Below, piece by piece: positions 1-8,771 of a DNA stretch of 64,000 bases. A model generated the notes under the pieces. That model was given only the letters and a program-made list of their open reading frames with translations. It made no database searches and had not been told where the DNA came from. The DNA is from Peristeroidobacter agariperforans (GTDB lineage: Bacteria; Pseudomonadota; Gammaproteobacteria; Steroidobacterales; Steroidobacteraceae). The stretch's first letter is position 1. Each line of letters opens with the position of its first letter. Position numbers and translations under genes: made by a program. The stretch lies in NCBI RefSeq assembly GCF_004138335.1, contig NZ_RYFW01000005.1, positions 186,001 to 250,000 on the forward strand, given 5' to 3'.

Positions 1-642
1 CACGTCATCGACGTAGGCAGTGGGATCGAAGCGCTCGGTGGTCTGCTGCTCGATCAATTGCTTGGCGAGCTTCAGCTCCGGTGCTTTCACATCCGGCTTC
101 GTCACGTCGACTTCGGTCGCCGCGCGCACTTCGGTTGCGAAGTGCAACTGTTGCATCGTGAGCACATCGCCGACGGGGCGCAGGGCCACCAGATACGACT
201 TGCCACGCGCGGCCCAACGGCCGATGGCACAACGTTTAGTGTCCTTCAGCGCCTCGTTCAACAAGCCGTAGGGTTTGTTGCCGCCTTTGTCGGGCGCCAG
301 GTAGTAGGTCTTGTCGAAATACACCGGATCGATGGACTCGATCGGTACGAACTCGCTGATGTCGATGGAGTGCGTGCCGATTTCTTCCATCGCTTTGATT
401 TCTTCGTTGCTGAACTGGACGTACTGATCCTTGGCGAACTCGTAGCCCTTGATCATGTCGTCGCGTTCGACCGTGTGCCCGTCCTTCAAGCACACGTACT
501 GTTGCTTCAGCCGTGAGCCACAACCCTTGTGTAACAGGTTGAAGGAAATGGAATTCGCGGTCTGGGTCGCGGTGTACAGCTTGACTGGAATCGCAACCAG
601 ACCGAAGGAAATCGTCAATGAACCGATGGAGCGCATGGCCAT
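1..642 (-). CDS. ku: Ku DNA end-binding protein (3' end beyond window)
   Basis: Bacterial Ku homodimer, which binds double-strand DNA ends and recruits LigD for non-homologous end joining. Reading from 642 downward gives an open frame of 214 codons to the window edge with no stop; it begins MAMRSIGSLTISFGLVAIPV, the typical Ku N-terminus, and continues with the family-typical blocks YFDKTYYLAPDKGG and ALRPVGDVLTMQQLHF. Known bacterial Ku proteins are about 270-300 residues, so roughly the last quarter is missing here. The start is 40 bases after the ligD stop on the same strand, so the two genes very likely form one operon. A second in-frame ATG at 636 is an alternative start. Confidence 0.95.
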   Translation of the reverse strand, partial: MAMRSIGSLTISFGLVAIPVKLYTATQTANSISFNLLHKGCGSRLKQQYVCLKDGHTVERDDMIKGYEFAKDQYVQFSNEEIKAMEEIGTHSIDISEFVPIESIDPVYFDKTYYLAPDKGGNKPYGLLNEALKDTKRCAIGRWAARGKSYLVALRPVGDVLTMQQLHFATEVRAATEVDVTKPDVKAPELKLAKQLIEQQTTERFDPTAYVDDV

Positions 643-682
643 GAGGGGTACCTTTTCGACTGGCTTGGTCTTCAGTCGAATC

Positions 683-3412
683 TCACTTTCGGGCTTTACT
701 TCTGAAGGCTTTCGCAAGGCTCTGTTTCGCCGAGAGAACATCATGCCACCGGTCCCCGGTTTTTTCCAAGCGCGAGAGCACATTTCGCAATGTGAAGTGG
801 CCCGGCTCGGCGGCTTCCAGTTCATCCCAGGTGAGCGGCATCGAGACCGGCGCCCCCGGTACCCCCCGGGGCGAATACGCCACGTTGAGAGTCTTACCAC
901 GCACGTTCATGTTGTAGTCGATGAAAATTTTCCCGGTGCGCTTTTGCGTGGCCCATTCCATGGTCACATCGCGCGGGTGCTGCTTGAGGATGTGACGGCC
1001 GACCATTTCACAAATCTCCCGAGCGCCATCGAAGGTGACGGTGCGCTCGATGGGCACGAACACGTGCAGCCCGGTCTTGCCGGACGTCTTCACCACGGCG
1101 CGTAGCTGCATTTCCTTGAGCAGGTCGTTGATCCAGAACGCCACACGCTTGCCCATGGCAAAACCTTTCTTGTTGTACTCGGGTTCCGCGCCCTTGGCCT
1201 CCAGGCCCGAATAGATGTAGGGGTCGATGTCGAACACCAGATAGTCGGGATAATTGAGCACCGAAGATTCCATCGCCTCGAGCGAGCTCGAGGCGTCATC
1301 GCTCTGGCTCACGCAGTCTTTGCCGAGCCTGGCGCGCGAGTGCCAGACATGGAATTCCAACGTCCCCAACTGCCCGAGCCACAGCAAGGTGGGCAGGTTG
1401 TGAGCGAGGACGTAGTCGTGCGCGCCGCCGACATGCTCTGAAAACGTCGTGACCACCTCGACGAATTCCGGACGCTCCTGTTCCCAATGTTTCTGAAAAA
1501 ATCGCTCGCCGCCGATGCCTTCGGGCATGCGGATCATGGTGAGCGGACGGTCGCGTAAATGCGGCAGCATGTAGGGCGAGATGCCGGCGAGATAACGCAG
1601 GTACTCGCGCTTCGTGATCGCGGCCGACTTTGACTCGGGATCCGCCGGCCAATACTCGCGATCCAGGTTGGTGAGACGGATCTTCGCGGCGCCGCTGCCG
1701 TAACCCACGCTCAGATCGAGGCGGTTCGATTTGCTCTCGAGCTGCTCGAGCACCGCTTGGATCTCATTCTTCGGCGTCGCCTTGGCGCTGGCCTTTTTCT
1801 TCTTGGGCGGCCCGGAATTCACATGCTCGGACGCTACGTCATCGCGCAGGCGGTGAAACACGGGTGCGCGTAAATAGCCGTCCTCGGTCCACGCATCGAA
1901 ACTCACTTCGGCGACGAGCTTCGGCTCGATCCACGTCGCAGGTCCATTCAAGGGCGGCTTCGTGGAGAACGGGTTGGTCTTGCTCGCGAGCGCGGTCACT
2001 TGTTTGTACACGCTCGCAAGCGATGCGTCGTTGAAGCCGGAACCTACGTGGCCGACGTACTGCAGTTGATCCTTGTTCCAGAAGCCGAGCAGCAGCGCGC
2101 CGAGCGCGCCGCGCTGGCCTTTGCCGGCCGTGAAGCCGCCGATCACGAACTCGTGCGTCGTGAACGATTTGAACTTCAACCAGTGCGGCGAGCGACGACC
2201 GGCTTGATAGCGGCTGTCCTTGCGCTTGGCGACCGTGCCTTCAAAGCCCGCGGCGAGCGAGGCTTCGTGCAACTCTTCGCCATCGTCGGATGCATGGATG
2301 AGCTGCAGGTGGCTGCCCGGCAGCAAACATTGCGAAAGATAGCGGCGGCGTTGCTCGTAGGTCGAGCCACGCAGATTCATGCCCGCAAAGTGCAACAGGT
2401 CGAAACAAAGAAAGATGACGGGCGCCTGGCGCTGCGCCTCGGCCAGCTCCTTCGGGCCTTTCGCTTGCGCGCGGTTTTGAAGCGCGTTGAAGGAGGGGCG
2501 ACCGTCGGCGTCGAGCGCGACGATCTCGCCATCGAGAATCATCGAGCCGACGCACTGAGCTTTCAGCTCCGCGACCAGCTCGGGAAATAACGCTGTGTAG
2601 TTCTGACCGCGGCGTGACTGCAGATAGACCGAGTCCCCGTCGATGAAGGCGATGATGCGATAGCCATCGAGCTTGGGCTCGAAGCTCCAGCGCTCATCGG
2701 ATTCGAGATTCTGCCCGGGCTCGGCGAGCATGGGCTCGATCGCGTTGGGCATCTTTTCGAACGGACCGGCGGGCGCCAGTTCCATCGCGGCCAGGCGCTC
2801 GCGATTCGTGCTTTCGGCCACATCATCCAACGTATCGCCGGTGAGCACCGAGGTGTTGTGGGCGAGCAGGTCGTCGCCGCCGATGAAGCGATCCTTGTGC
2901 TTGATCAACAGCCACTGCTTGTCGGTGCTGGTGCGAACCAGCGCGAACGAGCCTTTGAGCTTGATTCCACGCAGGAAGAAGCTCAGCTTGCCGAGCTTGT
3001 ATTCGCGGCGCAGACGTTCCTCCGCTTTGGCGCGATCGTCGAAGGAATACTCGCTGCCTTCATCGGGCGAGTACACGCCGCAGTCCCAGACGATGACATT
3101 GCCAGCGCCGTAGTTCTTCTCCGGGATAACGCCTTCGAAGGACGCATAGTCGAACGGATGGTCCTCGACTTCGACGGCCAGGCGCCGCTCGCCTGGCTGC
3201 AACGAGGGGCCCTTGGGGACCGCCCAGGACTTGAGCACGCCATCCAGCTCCAGCCGGAAGTCATAGTGCAAGCGCCGGGCGGCATGCTTTTGCACGATGA
3301 AAAGCAGCGGCCCCTGACGGCCCGCGGGCACGGCGGGCGCCGGCTCCGGCGTCTGAGTAAAGGTGCGCTTCTGCCGGTATTTTTCGAGCGGCTTGTCCAC
3401 GGAGCGTTTCAT
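683..3412 (-). CDS. ligD: Multifunctional ATP-dependent DNA ligase LigD
   Basis: End-joining ligase that trims, fills and seals breaks with Ku. The product is 909 residues in the order 3'-phosphoesterase, ligase, polymerase, the order known from Pseudomonas LigD. The phosphoesterase domain (about 35-170) contains HAARRLHYDFRLELDG. The ligase domain (about 220-530) carries the nucleotidyl-transfer motif KLDGYR with the adenylated lysine at about residue 247, plus LDGEIVALD and FEGTVAKRKDSRY. The primase-like polymerase domain (about 590-890) has the metal-binding pair FDIDP at about 728-730. The frame is open further upstream to 3871, but ATG 3412 (MKRSVDKPLEKYRQKRTF) begins conserved sequence. 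No strong Shine-Dalgarno is visible. All catalytic motifs look intact. Confidence 0.95.
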   Translation of the reverse strand: MKRSVDKPLEKYRQKRTFTQTPEPAPAVPAGRQGPLLFIVQKHAARRLHYDFRLELDGVLKSWAVPKGPSLQPGERRLAVEVEDHPFDYASFEGVIPEKNYGAGNVIVWDCGVYSPDEGSEYSFDDRAKAEERLRREYKLGKLSFFLRGIKLKGSFALVRTSTDKQWLLIKHKDRFIGGDDLLAHNTSVLTGDTLDDVAESTNRERLAAMELAPAGPFEKMPNAIEPMLAEPGQNLESDERWSFEPKLDGYRIIAFIDGDSVYLQSRRGQNYTALFPELVAELKAQCVGSMILDGEIVALDADGRPSFNALQNRAQAKGPKELAEAQRQAPVIFLCFDLLHFAGMNLRGSTYEQRRRYLSQCLLPGSHLQLIHASDDGEELHEASLAAGFEGTVAKRKDSRYQAGRRSPHWLKFKSFTTHEFVIGGFTAGKGQRGALGALLLGFWNKDQLQYVGHVGSGFNDASLASVYKQVTALASKTNPFSTKPPLNGPATWIEPKLVAEVSFDAWTEDGYLRAPVFHRLRDDVASEHVNSGPPKKKKASAKATPKNEIQAVLEQLESKSNRLDLSVGYGSGAAKIRLTNLDREYWPADPESKSAAITKREYLRYLAGISPYMLPHLRDRPLTMIRMPEGIGGERFFQKHWEQERPEFVEVVTTFSEHVGGAHDYVLAHNLPTLLWLGQLGTLEFHVWHSRARLGKDCVSQSDDASSSLEAMESSVLNYPDYLVFDIDPYIYSGLEAKGAEPEYNKKGFAMGKRVAFWINDLLKEMQLRAVVKTSGKTGLHVFVPIERTVTFDGAREICEMVGRHILKQHPRDVTMEWATQKRTGKIFIDYNMNVRGKTLNVAYSPRGVPGAPVSMPLTWDELEAAEPGHFTLRNVLSRLEKTGDRWHDVLSAKQSLAKAFRSKARK

Positions 3413-3557
3413 GCTGCATCGATTCTGTACTGTTCGATGAAGACGCGGAAGCATGCGCGCAGCCGACATTGCGGGCGTAGAAAGTGCAATCCCGTGAACT
3501 TCGGCCCGGGATCGCGCATTGAACCGGCGACCCCCCGCAACAGGTGCACCACCGGTC

Positions 3558-4505
3558 ATGGCCGCCGCCCACGCTCTCGCCCCCGACGCGCCCTTCCTCA
3601 TCGTGAGCAACGCGGGCTCGGGCTCGAAGGATGCGCGCGAGGCTCGGCAGCAGATCGAAGCCGTCCTCTCGGCGGCGCACCGGCCCCATGAGTTCATGCT
3701 GATCGACAATCCCAACGAGCTTGCGAACGTGGCCAAGAAGGCCGCGGACGAGGCTGTTCGCAGTGACGGCGCCATCGTCGTTGCCGGCGGCGATGGCACC
3801 ATCAATGCGGTCGTACAGGCGGTGCTGCCGACGCGGCGGCCGCTCGGCATCATTCCCCAAGGCACGTTCAATTATTCCAGTCGGGCGCACGGCATTCCGC
3901 TCGATGCCACCGAGGCCACCAATGCGCTGCTCACCGCGAGGCTCAAGCCGGTGCAGGTGGGCATGGTCAACGATCGAGCGTTCCTGGTGAACGCAAGCCT
4001 GGGCCTGTATCCCGAGCTGCTGCAGGATCGGGAAGACTACAAACGTCAGTACGGTCGCCACCGGTCGGTCGCGATGTGGGCGGGGCTCAAGACCCTGTTA
4101 CGCGAGCATCGGCGGTTGCTCGTCGAGGTCGAGCACGAGCAGGGCAGCGAGACGCTGTTCACGCCGAGCATCTTCGTGGGCAACAACGTGCTGCAGCTCG
4201 AGCAAGTCGGGATCGAAGAAGCCGAGGACGTGAAACGTCACCGCCTGGCTGCCGTGATCGTCGAGCCGGTCAGCACGGCCGAGCTGCTCTGGCTGGGTGT
4301 CCGTGGCATGTTGGGGCAGCTTGGCGAAGCCGAGCGCATTCGTAACTTCCCGTTCCGTAGCATGACGGTGCGTCTGTTGAGCGGCGCGAAGAAGCGTGGC
4401 ATCAAAGTCGCGGTGGATGGCGAGATCCTGTGGTGCAAGCCGCCCTTGACGTTTCGCGTGGCGGAGCATCCCTTGTCGCTGTTGACGCCCGCGACCGCGC
4501 AATGA
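3558..4505 (+). CDS. Diacylglycerol/lipid kinase family protein
   Basis: Protein of 315 residues of the DAGK catalytic family (YegS/BmrU-like), cytoplasmic or membrane-peripheral, expected to phosphorylate a lipid such as diacylglycerol. The N-terminal nucleotide-binding lobe starts FLIVSNAGSGS and holds the family hallmark AGGDGTINAVV; PQGTFNYSSRAHGIP matches the usual PxGTxNxFA block. The C-terminal beta-rich lobe ends in VAVDGEILWC, as in other members. ATG 3558 is preferred over an upstream in-frame start at 3519 because conserved sequence begins soon after it. Its stop overlaps the ATG of the phosphoesterase gene (ATGA), so both are probably translated from one mRNA. The exact lipid substrate cannot be told from sequence. 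Confidence 0.85.
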   Translation: MAAAHALAPDAPFLIVSNAGSGSKDAREARQQIEAVLSAAHRPHEFMLIDNPNELANVAKKAADEAVRSDGAIVVAGGDGTINAVVQAVLPTRRPLGIIPQGTFNYSSRAHGIPLDATEATNALLTARLKPVQVGMVNDRAFLVNASLGLYPELLQDREDYKRQYGRHRSVAMWAGLKTLLREHRRLLVEVEHEQGSETLFTPSIFVGNNVLQLEQVGIEEAEDVKRHRLAAVIVEPVSTAELLWLGVRGMLGQLGEAERIRNFPFRSMTVRLLSGAKKRGIKVAVDGEILWCKPPLTFRVAEHPLSLLTPATAQ

Positions 4506-5311
4506 CGGTACTGCTGCAGATCTCCGACCCCCATTTCGGTACTGAGCAGCCTGCAGTCGTTGCGGCGCTGCTCCATCTGGCCCACGAGATCAAGCCTGCG
4601 GCGGTCGTTCTCTCCGGCGATATCACGCAGCGGGCGAGGCGGGCGCAGTTCGCAGCGGCACGCGAGTTTGTCTCTCGCCTCTCACCGCCGGCGCTGGTGG
4701 CCATTCCCGGAAATCATGACATTCCGTTGTTCAACGTCGCGGCGCGAATGTTTGCTCCGTATGCCGGCTTCGAGCGCGCCTTCGGGGCCGATCTGGAGCC
4801 GGAGTGGCACAGCGATGACTTTCTGATCGTCAGCGTGAACACGACGCGTCCGTCACGTCACAAAGACGGCGAAGTCTCGCCCGAGCAGATTCTCCGAGTT
4901 TCCAAACGCCTGGCAGCCGCGAGCCCGCGGCAGATTCGCATTGTGGTCACGCATCAGCCCGTGCACGTCGTGCGTGATACGGAAGTTCACAACCAACTGC
5001 ACGGTCATGCAGAGGCGATTCAAGCGTGGTCGCGCGCCGGTGCGGACGTCATCATGGGCGGGCACATTCACTTGCCGTACATCGCGCCCCTTCACGAGCA
5101 CTACGAGAATGTGCCGCGACGCTGCTGGGTCGTGCAGGCGGGGACGGCCGTGTCGACGCGAGTGCGCCGTCGTCATCCCAATTCGGTCAATCTCATCAAG
5201 CGCGAAGATGCCCGTATTTGTCTTGCGGAACGTTGGGATTACAGCGCCGAGGGCAACAAGTTCCAGTGTGTAAAGGTGGAACGATTAAACTTGGATCGCG
5301 GCGCTCAATAG
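4502..5311 (+). CDS. Calcineurin-like metallophosphoesterase
   Basis: Soluble dinuclear-metal phosphoesterase of 269 residues, similar in layout to cyclic-nucleotide phosphodiesterase CpdA/Icc-like enzymes. All metal-binding motifs are visible in order: SDPHFG near the N-terminus, SGDIT, PGNHD, THQP and GGHIH. No signal peptide or membrane segment is seen, so it should be cytoplasmic. The start overlaps the stop of the lipid kinase gene by four bases, which decides this ATG over upstream alternatives. The pairing suggests a role linked to lipid or phospho-metabolite turnover, but the substrate (cyclic nucleotide, lipid headgroup or other phosphodiester) is not determined. Confidence 0.85.
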   Translation: MTVLLQISDPHFGTEQPAVVAALLHLAHEIKPAAVVLSGDITQRARRAQFAAAREFVSRLSPPALVAIPGNHDIPLFNVAARMFAPYAGFERAFGADLEPEWHSDDFLIVSVNTTRPSRHKDGEVSPEQILRVSKRLAAASPRQIRIVVTHQPVHVVRDTEVHNQLHGHAEAIQAWSRAGADVIMGGHIHLPYIAPLHEHYENVPRRCWVVQAGTAVSTRVRRRHPNSVNLIKREDARICLAERWDYSAEGNKFQCVKVERLNLDRGAQ

Positions 5312-5367
5312 CCGGAACTTTCGCGGCCGTGTGGCTCGATGGCGACGCTCGGTGTGGTTCACTCGCC

Positions 5368-5389
5368 CACAATTCAGCCACGATTCAGC
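5368..5389. promoter_or_regulatory. Tandem 11-base direct repeat, candidate response-regulator site
   Basis: Two adjacent head-to-tail copies, CACAATTCAGC and CACGATTCAGC, differ at one base and repeat with an 11-base period, upstream of the small lipoprotein gene. The core can be written TTCAG-N6-TTCAG. Head-to-tail 11-base spacing is typical of OmpR/PhoB-family binding sites, and the core is one base per half away from the CreB box TTCAC-N6-TTCAC known from enterics. Function is inferred. Confidence 0.4.
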
Positions 5390-5467
5390 ATTAAAACGCC
5401 GTTTTGCATCATCCTCGGGGCGCGTTGATGCGTTGTACTGGTAGTCAGGCCGCCGGTGAGGTGTTGC

Positions 5468-5707
5468 ATGATGAAAGTACGATTATTGAGTTTCGTTGGT
5501 GTTGTTTCTATCGCTGCTGCGTTGAGCGGTTGTGTGAGCTACGGCAATACGCACGCGTTGATGACGCCGCTGGGTGTGGCTGGCTATCACAAGTTCAAGC
5601 CAGAGAACACGGCGCCTGCGGTGCCACCGCGCCCGACTCCTGATCGTATGACTGCCGCCAACCAACAAGATAAGAACGAGCAGCACGATCGCGACGGCGA
5701 CACCTGA
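5468..5707 (+). CDS. Small lipoprotein
   Basis: Peptide of 79 residues beginning MMKVRLLSFVGVVSIAAA, a lipoprotein signal peptide with lipobox LSGC, so it should be lipidated on the cysteine and anchored in the envelope. The mature part is about 55 residues, polar, rich in Pro, Asn, Asp and Gln, ending in a charged tail (NEQHDRDGDT). No family was recognised. The start is decided by GGTGAGG six bases upstream of ATG 5468 (ATG 5471 is the alternative). It stands alone after the phosphoesterase and is preceded by a tandem repeat that may regulate it. Confidence 0.7.
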   Translation: MMKVRLLSFVGVVSIAAALSGCVSYGNTHALMTPLGVAGYHKFKPENTAPAVPPRPTPDRMTAANQQDKNEQHDRDGDT

Positions 5708-5793
5708 GCGCCGCTTGTTTTCTCACTCGTAGGACTGGATGCTCGGCTGCATCGCCGCGGCCGGGCATTTTTCTGCGCAAGGAGTAATGGCGA

Positions 5794-6069
5794 TCAGCTA
5801 TCGGGCGATAACTCGATTCGCTCAGCCTGCAGCAGGCGAAGCATCGACGCCGCCACGCGCGATTCCAGGTCGCTGGCCTGATCGCTTGCGTCACGGCCGG
5901 CGGCGGGTGCGCTGGCATTTGCCAAGGTTTTCGCCGCCGACGTGACGGTGTGCGCCGAGGCGAGCACCTCGCACACTTGCTCATCGAAGGCGGTCAATGC
6001 CGTAGTGGCACTGCCGCTCGTCGGCGACTTGATTCGAATATAAGCAGCGTCTCGTCGAAGTTGGGTCAT
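5794..6069 (-). CDS. Small hypothetical protein
   Basis: Open frame of 91 residues (MTQLRRDAAYIRIKSPTSGS...) read convergently to the lipoprotein gene. It is Ala-rich and predicted mainly helical, with a central stretch (AFDEQVCEVLASAHTVTSAA) and a C-terminal helix (SRVAASMLRLLQAERIELS). GGAGA lies eight bases before ATG 6069, which supports real translation. No signal peptide, membrane segment or known domain is seen. It is 67 bases downstream of ghrA on the same strand and could be the last gene of the mmsA-ghrA unit. Function unknown. Confidence 0.55.
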   Translation of the reverse strand: MTQLRRDAAYIRIKSPTSGSATTALTAFDEQVCEVLASAHTVTSAAKTLANASAPAAGRDASDQASDLESRVAASMLRLLQAERIELSPDS

Positions 6070-6136
6070 GACAGCATCTCCGCAGCGTACCGTCAGGACG
6101 CGATGAGGCGCGCACGAGTTCCCCAATTGCGCGCAG

Positions 6137-7075
6137 TCAGTACCCGCGAATGCGATCGACGATGCCAGTGACGGTTTGATTCGCCGCGAGCTGCCGGATC
6201 TTCTGCGCAATCTGCTTGGCGGCCGGTCCCATCGGCGTGACGGCTGCCGTGTGCGGCGTCATGTGCACTTTGGGATGCGTCCAGTAGCGATGCTGTGGCG
6301 GCAGCGGCTCCTGCCGGAACACATCCAAGGCGGCGCCGTTCAGATGCCCATGGTCGAGCAGGTCAAGCAAGCCTTCATCCACGATCAGCCCGCCGCGAGC
6401 CACGTTGATGACATAGCCGCCTTGGGGCAGCAGTTGCAGCGTCTTGCGATCGAACTTGTCCTGCGTCGCGGGTGTCAGCGGCGCAAGAATGATTAGCACG
6501 CGGGTGGCGCGCATGAACGCCTGGAACTGATCCGGGCCGTTCGCTTCGGTGAACAACCGCACGTCCGGCTCGCTCGCGGTGTTCGAGCGCGAGAAGGCAT
6601 TGACCGGAAAGCCCTCGGCGGCGAACGCGCGTGCCACCTGGCGACCGAGCACGCCCAGGCCAAAGACGCCGACCGGCCAGTCCTCACGCGAGGACTCGGG
6701 CAACTGTTTCCAAACGCCCGCCGCTTGCTGAGTGGCGTAATCGTCGCGACGTTGCATCCATCGCAGCACTTCGAAGCGGCAGTAGTCGATCATCTGTTCG
6801 CCCATGCCGGCATCTTCGACGCGGACGACGGGCAGATCGGGTGGCAAGCTGGGATTGTTCAACACGTGCTCGACACCCGCGCCGGTCGGCAGGAAGGCTC
6901 GCAGCCGCGGCTGATCCACGAAGAAGCGGGCCGGCGGCGCCCAGCCGACGCCGTAATCCGCAGGCTGGGTAAATCCCGGTTGCCAGAGATCGACCTGCGC
7001 ATCGCGCAGCTGCGCGGCGATGGCATCGCGCCATGCCTGGCCTTTATCGCTTCCGTAAACGACGACGATTTTCAT
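6137..7075 (-). CDS. ghrA: Glyoxylate/hydroxypyruvate reductase A
   Basis: NAD(P)H-dependent D-2-hydroxyacid dehydrogenase of 312 residues, the normal GhrA length, reducing glyoxylate to glycolate and hydroxypyruvate to glycerate in the cytoplasm. The Rossmann motif VFGLGVLGRQVA is at about 137-148. The catalytic Arg sits in NVARGGLIVDE, and the catalytic His in TPHTAAVT near the C-terminus. It starts three bases after the mmsA stop on the same strand, so the two are co-transcribed. Other 2-hydroxyacid substrates are possible within the family. Confidence 0.88.
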   Translation of the reverse strand: MKIVVVYGSDKGQAWRDAIAAQLRDAQVDLWQPGFTQPADYGVGWAPPARFFVDQPRLRAFLPTGAGVEHVLNNPSLPPDLPVVRVEDAGMGEQMIDYCRFEVLRWMQRRDDYATQQAAGVWKQLPESSREDWPVGVFGLGVLGRQVARAFAAEGFPVNAFSRSNTASEPDVRLFTEANGPDQFQAFMRATRVLIILAPLTPATQDKFDRKTLQLLPQGGYVINVARGGLIVDEGLLDLLDHGHLNGAALDVFRQEPLPPQHRYWTHPKVHMTPHTAAVTPMGPAAKQIAQKIRQLAANQTVTGIVDRIRGY

Positions 7076-7078
7076 GTC

Positions 7079-8593
7079 TTATTTGGCCACCGGCATCGAA
7101 AACTCCGCGCCCTTGCCGATGCTATCCGGCCAGCGCTGCATGATGCTTTTGTAACGAGTGTAGAAGCGGATGCCTTCTTCACCGTAGGAATGATGATCGC
7201 CGAACAGCGAGCGCTTCCAGCCGCCGAAGGAGTGCCAGGCCATCGGCACCGGGATCGGCACGTTGATCCCGACCATGCCGGCCTGCACCAGGCGCGAGAA
7301 GGTGCGCGCGGCATTGCCATCCGAGGTAAAGCACGCCGCGCCGTTGGCGAATTCGTGCTGATTGATGAGATTCACGGCCGCTGCCAGATCCGGCACGCGC
7401 ACGACCGAGAGCACCGGGCCGAAGATTTCTTCCTGATAGATCTTCATGCCCGAGGTGACATGATCGAACAACGAGGCGCCGGTGAAGAAGCCAGGGCTGC
7501 TCGCGCGCACCTTGTGCGTGCGGCCATCGACGATGAGCTTCGCGCCTTCCTGCTCGCCCTGCGCAATATAGCCTTCCACTTTCTCGCGATGGGCGGCGGT
7601 CACGAGCGGGCCCATTTCGCTGTTCGCCTCCATGCCGCTGCCGATCTGCAGCGTCTGCGCCCGCCTGGCGAGCTCACTCACGAGCTTGTCGGCAACCTCG
7701 CCCACGGCAACGGCCACGGAGATCGCCATGCATCGCTCGCCGGCGGAGCCATAGGCTGCACCGACCAGCGCGTCGACGGCTTGATCGAGATTGGCGTCGG
7801 GCATCACGACCAGATGATTCTTCGCGCCGCCGAGCGCCTGCACGCGTTTGCCGTGCTTTGCGCCCTCCGTATAGATGTATTGCGCGATCGGGGTCGAGCC
7901 GACGAACGAAATCGCCGCGACATCGGGATGAGCGAGCAGGGCATCGACCGCGACCTTGTCTCCCTGCACGACGTTGAATACACCGTCCGGTAAGCCGGCC
8001 TCGCGTAACAAGTCAGCCACCATGAGGCTCGGCGACGGATCGCGCTCCGAGGGCTTGAGCACGAACGTGTTGCCGCACGCGAGCGCCACCGGATACATCC
8101 ACATGGGCACCATGATCGGAAAGTTGAAGGGCGTGATGCCGGCAACGACGCCGAGCGGCTGGCGCAGATTCCAATTATCGATGCCGCCGCCAATGTTGTC
8201 GGAGTGCTTGCCCGTCAGCAGGTGCGGAATGCCACAGGCGAACTCGACCACCTCGATGCCGCGAGTGACTTCCCCGCGCGCATCGGAGAGCACCTTGCCG
8301 TGCTCGCGGGTGATCGCGGCGGCGAGCGCGTCCTGGTTGTGCTCGAGCAGCTCTTTGAACTTGAAGAGGATGCGCGCACGGCGGAGCGGGGCGGTCTCGG
8401 CCCAGCCCGGGAACGCGGCCTTCGCGGCAGTGATGGCAGTGTTCACATCCTGCGCGCTCGCCAGGTGCACGCGACCCACGACCTGTCCGGTGGCCGGGTT
8501 GAAGACGTCGTTTGCGCGACCCGAGGTCGCGACGACCGCGCGACCACCGATGACATGATGGATTTCGGACGGGGATTGCAGGGCGGCGCTCAC
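7079..8593 (-). CDS. mmsA: Methylmalonate-semialdehyde dehydrogenase (CoA-acylating)
   Basis: CoA-dependent aldehyde dehydrogenase of 504 residues converting methylmalonate semialdehyde to propionyl-CoA (and malonate semialdehyde to acetyl-CoA) in valine, thymine or inositol breakdown. Landmarks are [15 protein letters not shown] with the Asn of the active site, LKPSERDPS in the cofactor site, the catalytic cysteine in AGERCMAIS, and the subfamily-typical [16 protein letters not shown] near the C-terminus. The WMYP and HHSYG signatures separate MmsA/IolA from ordinary aldehyde dehydrogenases. The gene leads a two-gene unit with ghrA. A 13-base palindrome at 8665-8677 lies about 70 bases upstream. 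Confidence 0.93.
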   Translation of the reverse strand: MSAALQSPSEIHHVIGGRAVVATSGRANDVFNPATGQVVGRVHLASAQDVNTAITAAKAAFPGWAETAPLRRARILFKFKELLEHNQDALAAAITREHGKVLSDARGEVTRGIEVVEFACGIPHLLTGKHSDNIGGGIDNWNLRQPLGVVAGITPFNFPIMVPMWMYPVALACGNTFVLKPSERDPSPSLMVADLLREAGLPDGVFNVVQGDKVAVDALLAHPDVAAISFVGSTPIAQYIYTEGAKHGKRVQALGGAKNHLVVMPDANLDQAVDALVGAAYGSAGERCMAISVAVAVGEVADKLVSELARRAQTLQIGSGMEANSEMGPLVTAAHREKVEGYIAQGEQEGAKLIVDGRTHKVRASSPGFFTGASLFDHVTSGMKIYQEEIFGPVLSVVRVPDLAAAVNLINQHEFANGAACFTSDGNAARTFSRLVQAGMVGINVPIPVPMAWHSFGGWKRSLFGDHHSYGEEGIRFYTRYKSIMQRWPDSIGKGAEFSMPVAK

Positions 8594-8664
8594 GACAACA
8601 ACCTCTGAAACTGGAGTTTGCGGAACATCTTAAATCGAGCCGCAATACACGGTCCGTAGGATCG

Positions 8665-8677
8665 CTTGTACTACAAG
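8665..8677. promoter_or_regulatory. Inverted repeat upstream of mmsA
   Basis: CTTGTA-C-TACAAG, perfect six-base arms around a single base, in the 178-base region between divergent mmsA and the ExeA/FHA gene. Position and symmetry suit a dimeric repressor or activator site; the regulator is not identifiable. Confidence 0.3.
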
Positions 8678-8771
8678 GGCGCAGGGATTATTGTCCGATC
8701 CGGCGCGAGGGATGTGCGTCGCTTCCAACCTTAACTAAGTCAGCGAGTTACGGACCCATCCAAGCCGATTC

